From NCBI GenBank assembly GCA_003157595.1, contig PMKB01000194.1, positions 4,554 to 12,310 of the forward strand: a stretch of DNA of 7,757 nt, written 5' to 3'. Positions 5,409 through 7,757 of the stretch are shown here, in pieces; the stretch's first letter is position 1, and every line of letters starts with the position of its first letter. The stretch is from Solirubrobacterales bacterium. Its GTDB lineage: Bacteria > Actinomycetota > Thermoleophilia > Solirubrobacterales > Solirubrobacteraceae. The notes beneath the pieces were generated by a model. The model did not search any database. It saw only the letters and a program-made list of their open reading frames with translations, and was not told the origin of the DNA. A program made the translations under genes and the position numbers.

Positions 5409-5777
5409 CTATGGCTCTTTGGTCCAGCCGTCGCGGCCGGCGCGCCCGCCGAAGCTGCCGGCGATGCTCTTCCAGCGGCTGGGCTTGGCGCCCGGCTCGT
5501 GGTCGTGCCAGACCGGCGCCGCGCCGTGCGGCTCGGGGAGCGATGCGACCTGCGCCACGTCGATCGTCAGGTCCACCCCGTGCTCGTGCAGTGAGGCGAT
5601 CTGATCGGCTGCCACGAAGCGCCGGCCCTTGCCGTCCGCCATCACGATGCCGTGGAAGATGTCCTGGTCGGGCGCGGCCACGACGTGATCGACGGTGCCG
5701 AGCAGCTCGCCCCCGGCTGCGTACACCGGCACGTCGCGCTCGAGCACCTGGTAGGCGATCGCGAAGCCTTCGTCCAC
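5409..5777 (-). CDS. PRC-barrel-like domain protein
   Basis: 122 residues. The first 75 have a PRC-barrel pattern: [19 protein letters not shown] (residues 17-35), [20 protein letters not shown] (41-60) and HGVDLTID (66-73), matching 'G..vGTV..V.......GIVV....GR.v.ad.I....v.L'. The tail carries [10 protein letters not shown] (81-90) and a basic, Trp-containing end ([10 protein letters not shown] to GWTKEP). PRC barrels occur in RimM, photosynthetic reaction centres and many stand-alone actinobacterial proteins; the role here is unknown. The frame stays open far upstream, but GTG at 5777 is chosen because TAAGCT lies 7 nt before it and the domain starts just after. It is divergent from the reductase-like gene and converges on the nitroreductase relic. 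Confidence 0.82.
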   Translation of the reverse strand: MDEGFAIAYQVLERDVPVYAAGGELLGTVDHVVAAPDQDIFHGIVMADGKGRRFVAADQIASLHEHGVDLTIDVAQVASLPEPHGAAPVWHDHEPGAKPSRWKSIAGSFGGRAGRDGWTKEP

Positions 5778-5784
5778 GCGGCCC

Positions 5785-5790
5785 AGCTTA
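5785..5790 (-). promoter_or_regulatory. -10 box for a likely leaderless PRC-barrel gene
   Basis: The minus strand reads TAAGCT (TANNNT), ending 7 nt before GTG 5777, so the transcript should start at the GTG. No Shine-Dalgarno is present. The rest of the 126-bp divergent region has a 7-bp inverted repeat (GGCCGGC 5823-5829 with GCCGGCC 5839-5845) of unknown role. Confidence 0.48.
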
Positions 5791-5903
5791 CGGCCTGCGC
5801 GGCGAGGGCGTCGCACGCCCGGGGCCGGCGCTCGAAAAGCCGGCCGGGGCGCCTGCGTATCGTGTCGGTAGGGCGAACCAAGCGTCGAGTGCGAGGAGCG
5901 GAA

Positions 5904-6594
5904 ATGAAGATCGCGATCATCGGCGCAGGGAACATCGGCGGTACGCTGACACGCCGCCTCACCGCGCTCGGGCGTGAGGTCTCGGTCGCAAACTCGCGCG
6001 GGCCACAGACGCTCGGCGAGCTGGCCGCACTGACGGGGGCGGGCGCGGTGACGGTCGTTGACGCAGCGGCGGGCAAGGACGTGGTCGTGGTCACGATCCC
6101 GCTGAAGAACGTCCCGGCACTGCCGGCCGGCCTGTTCGCGGATGCACGCGACGACCTCGTCATCGTCGACACCTGCAACTACTACCCGCGCCAGCGAGAC
6201 GGGCGCATCGAGGTGATCGAGAGCGGCCTGCCAGAGAGCCGCTGGGGTGGCGCAGGAGCTCGGACGGCCGGTGATCAAGGCGTTCAACAACATCTACAGC
6301 CAGCACCTGCTCGAGAGCGGCAGGCCCAAGGGCGACGCGGGACGCATCGCGCTGCCGGTGGCGGGCGACGATGCGGCCGCCAAAGCCGTCGTGATGGGGC
6401 TGGTCAACGAACTGGGCTTCGACGCGGTCGATGCCGGCAGCCTGGACGAGTCCTGGCGCCAGCAACCTGGGACGGCGGTCTACGGGACCGACCTCGACTC
6501 AGCCGGCGTCCGCGAGGTGCTGGCGTCCGCCGCTCCGGAGCGCGCGGCAGAGTTCAGCGGCATGCCCTCCAGCCCCGGGGAGCAGCCGGCCTGA
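5904..6594 (+). pseudogene. NAD(P)-binding, F420-reductase-like gene with a one-base frameshift
   Basis: The protein would be about 229 residues. Frame 1 (5904-6245, 114 aa) begins MKIAIIGAGNIGGTLTRRL with the dinucleotide-binding GAGNIG (7-12), NSRGP (30-34, a place where NADP phosphate is often bound) and VVVTIPLKNVPALPAGL. After ESRW the frame breaks in a GGGG run (6244-6247) and resumes in the next frame (6247-6591): VAQELGRPVIKAFNN, GRIALPVAGDDAAAKAVV, ELGFDAVDAGSLDESWRQQP. Removing one G joins the halves into a normal family member (NADP oxidoreductase, coenzyme F420-dependent type). Both halves keep good codon use, so the break is recent or a sequencing error. The start has a GGAG site (5895-5898) 5 nt upstream, with TATCGT (5858-5863) as possible -10. 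F420 use is not proven by these motifs. Confidence 0.85.
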
Positions 6595-6602
6595 GCGCGC
6601 GC

Positions 6603-6695
6603 TCAGGCGAGCGCGGCGTAGACCGCCGCGCGGACGTCGCGGTGCACCGCCGGCGCGAGGTGCGTCTCGAACGGTCGCTGCCCGGTTTCACTCCA
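6603..6695 (-). pseudogene. Short coding-like 3' remnant of an unrecognised gene
   Basis: On the minus strand, about 30 codons read WSETGQRPFETHL, then APAVHRDVRAAVYAALA and TGA (6605-6603). Of the last 27 sense codons, 26 end in G or C, and the peptide is balanced with a helix-like end, unlike shadow frames nearby. No start is present; upstream on this strand the signal dissolves at about 6700, close to the start region of the arylsulfotransferase gene. It could be the tail of a deleted gene. I do not recognise the family, and chance is possible at this length. Confidence 0.35.
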
Positions 6696-6737
6696 TGCGC
6701 GGCGGGTCGCCGGTGCTCGCCAGCCCGCCCGCTGCGG

Positions 6738-6743
6738 TAGGGT
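6738..6743 (+). promoter_or_regulatory. Possible -10 box of the arylsulfotransferase-family gene
   Basis: TAGGGT (TANNNT) ends 12 nt before the proposed GTG at 6756, giving a leader of about 5-6 nt. No -35 and no Shine-Dalgarno are visible. Confidence 0.3.
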
Positions 6744-6755
6744 GCCGCGCCAGCC

Positions 6756-7757
6756 GTGCCCCGCGGTTCCTGCCCGCATCGCTTGCGAAACATCACGCCG
6801 GCGCTCGCCGTTGCGGCAGCGGCCGTCGTGCTCGGCTCGCTCGGCTCGGGCGCCATGATCGCGCTCGCCGGGGGAACCGGGACCGCGCAGGCCGCCGGGC
6901 CGGGCGCGCCGGTGGTCACCGTCTCGCCGCTCCCCGGCACTCCCGACGCCTCGCCGAGCAGCCAGATCAGCTTCCTCGGCGGCCCCGGGACGACGGTGTC
7001 CGACGTGCGGGTGCTCGGCTCGCGCAGCGGCCGCCACGCCGGCAGGCTCGAGGCCTACTCGACCGCGACTGGCGAGAGCTTCCTGCCGAACCGTCCGTTC
7101 GCCCCCGGCGAACGCGTCCGCGTGAGTGCGCGGGTCCGGGAGGGGAAGACCGGCACGGCCGTTGACACGAGCTTCAGCGTCGCCGTCTCGGCGCCCGTCA
7201 ACCAGGCGCAGTTCCCCGCCAACGCGGGCGATGCTGCGGACGTGCAGCACTACCTCTCAGCGCCCTCGCTGACGCCGTCGACGGTGACCGTCACGACCTC
7301 GGCCGCCCCCGGCGCGACGCCCGGGGACTTCTTTCTGGCGCCCTACCAGGGCGCCGGCACGGCCGGACCGATGATCGTCGATCAGTCCGGCGCGTTGATC
7401 TGGTTTCACCCACTCGCGCCCGAGCTGGCGGCCAGCGACTTCCGCCTGCAGAGCTACGAGGGCCGGCCCGTGCTGACCTGGTGGCAGGGGCGGATCCTCA
7501 AGCTCGGCTTCGGCCAGGGCGAGGATGAGATCTACAGCAGTACCTATGAGCCGATCGCCCAGGTGGCGGCCGGCAACGGCTACCACGCGGATCTGCACCA
7601 GTTCCTGCTCACGCCGAGCGGAACCGCCTGGATCGATGCCGTCGACCCGGTGACGATCGACCTCGCGGGCGTGGGCGGCGCCATTCACGGCGTGGTCAGT
7701 GACTCGATCGTGCAGGAGATCGACGTGCGAACCGGCCTGGTGATGTGGGAGTGGCAC
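6756..7757 (+). CDS. Secreted arylsulfotransferase (ASST)-family protein, 5' part, cut by window edge
   Basis: 334 visible residues. After a basic start there is a signal-like hydrophobic segment (about 13-40, LAVAAAAVVLGSLGSGAMIALAGG), probably cleaved near AQAAG (44-48). Residues 50-150 look like an Ig-like beta domain (VVTVSPLPG to SFSVAVSAPVN). From about 190 the arylsulfotransferase propeller begins: DFFLAPYQGAGTAGPMIVDQ, GALIWFHPL, RPVLTWWQG, GNGYHADLHQFLLTPSGTAWI, then DSIVQEIDVRTGLVMWEWH at the edge. These are hallmark strings of the Arylsulfotran family seen in actinobacteria. Classical ASST moves sulfate between phenols in the periplasm or outside the cell; catalysis by this branch is unproven. 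An in-frame TAG at 6738 limits the start to GTG 6756 or TTG 6783; TTG would give a shorter, equally good signal peptide. Confidence 0.88.
   Translation, partial: MPRGSCPHRLRNITPALAVAAAAVVLGSLGSGAMIALAGGTGTAQAAGPGAPVVTVSPLPGTPDASPSSQISFLGGPGTTVSDVRVLGSRSGRHAGRLEAYSTATGESFLPNRPFAPGERVRVSARVREGKTGTAVDTSFSVAVSAPVNQAQFPANAGDAADVQHYLSAPSLTPSTVTVTTSAAPGATPGDFFLAPYQGAGTAGPMIVDQSGALIWFHPLAPELAASDFRLQSYEGRPVLTWWQGRILKLGFGQGEDEIYSSTYEPIAQVAAGNGYHADLHQFLLTPSGTAWIDAVDPVTIDLAGVGGAIHGVVSDSIVQEIDVRTGLVMWEWH

Noticed and set aside
6241..6252. Programmed ribosomal frameshift in the reductase-like gene
   Set aside because: The family is normally encoded in one frame, there is no heptameric slippery site or downstream structure that I can see, and a G-run indel explains it more simply.
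5778..6293. N-terminal extension of the PRC-barrel frame
   Set aside because: It runs antisense through the reductase-like gene, has no domain character, and the TAAGCT-GTG arrangement supports the start at 5777.
6603..7250. Long minus-strand frame under the arylsulfotransferase gene
   Set aside because: Only the last 30 codons look coding; the rest is antisense to a recognisable secreted protein and has shadow composition.
7257..7757. 166-codon minus-strand frame at the right edge
   Set aside because: It is antisense to the arylsulfotransferase domain and Arg/His/Gly-rich without motifs.

Overview
This is a GC-rich bacterial window (roughly 70% G+C by eye) with coding regions dominated by G/C third positions. 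It fits a high-GC actinobacterium, most like the Thermoleophilia/Solirubrobacterales. The basis is the gene mix: an arylsulfotransferase-type secreted protein, a FrnE-like DsbA protein, a relic of a deazaflavin-dependent nitroreductase, an F420-reductase-like protein, and repeated TANNNT -10 boxes placed 6-8 nt before start codons, as in leaderless actinobacterial transcripts. The taxon is an inference from gene content only.

Left part (1-1557). On the minus strand, rnz (RNase Z, 474-1418) is followed by the 5' part of pyrR (1-318), which runs off the left edge. Between them lie two near-identical 30-bp palindromic repeats, an extended -10 promoter, and a 36-nt leader hairpin ending one base before the pyrR GTG. 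That hairpin matches the PyrR-binding loop and buries the ribosome binding site, so pyrR is probably translationally autoregulated. Divergent from rnz is a tRNA-Arg(CCG) gene without encoded CCA, a natural RNase Z substrate.

Middle part (1741-4865). A secreted chymotrypsin-fold serine protease with a TP-rich linker and a C-terminal two-cysteine domain (1755-3116) is followed by a small SRPBCC-fold protein (3183-3617). Convergent with these is a FrnE-like DsbA-family oxidoreductase (3650-4336). Upstream of that gene is a 265-bp stretch with two strong hairpins, then an orphan coding-like tail (4519-4602) and a small conserved protein of unknown function (4602-4865), which has the best Shine-Dalgarno of the window.

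Decayed zone (about 4930-5400). No intact gene is present. It holds the 3' end of a beta-propeller (TolB/WD40-like) gene and a truncated, frameshifted remnant of a Ddn-type F420-dependent nitroreductase, which suggests past deletion or recombination.

Right part (5409-7757). A PRC-barrel-type protein (minus) diverges from an NAD(P)-binding, F420-reductase-like gene (plus) that carries a one-base G-run frameshift near its middle. A short coding-like tail of an unrecognised minus-strand gene follows. Last comes the 5' part of a secreted arylsulfotransferase-family gene, which runs off the right edge.

No phage, transposase, CRISPR array or defence system is visible. The most interesting items are the PyrR-binding leader hairpin, the duplicated palindrome beside it, the leaderless promoter pattern, and the cluster of gene remnants.
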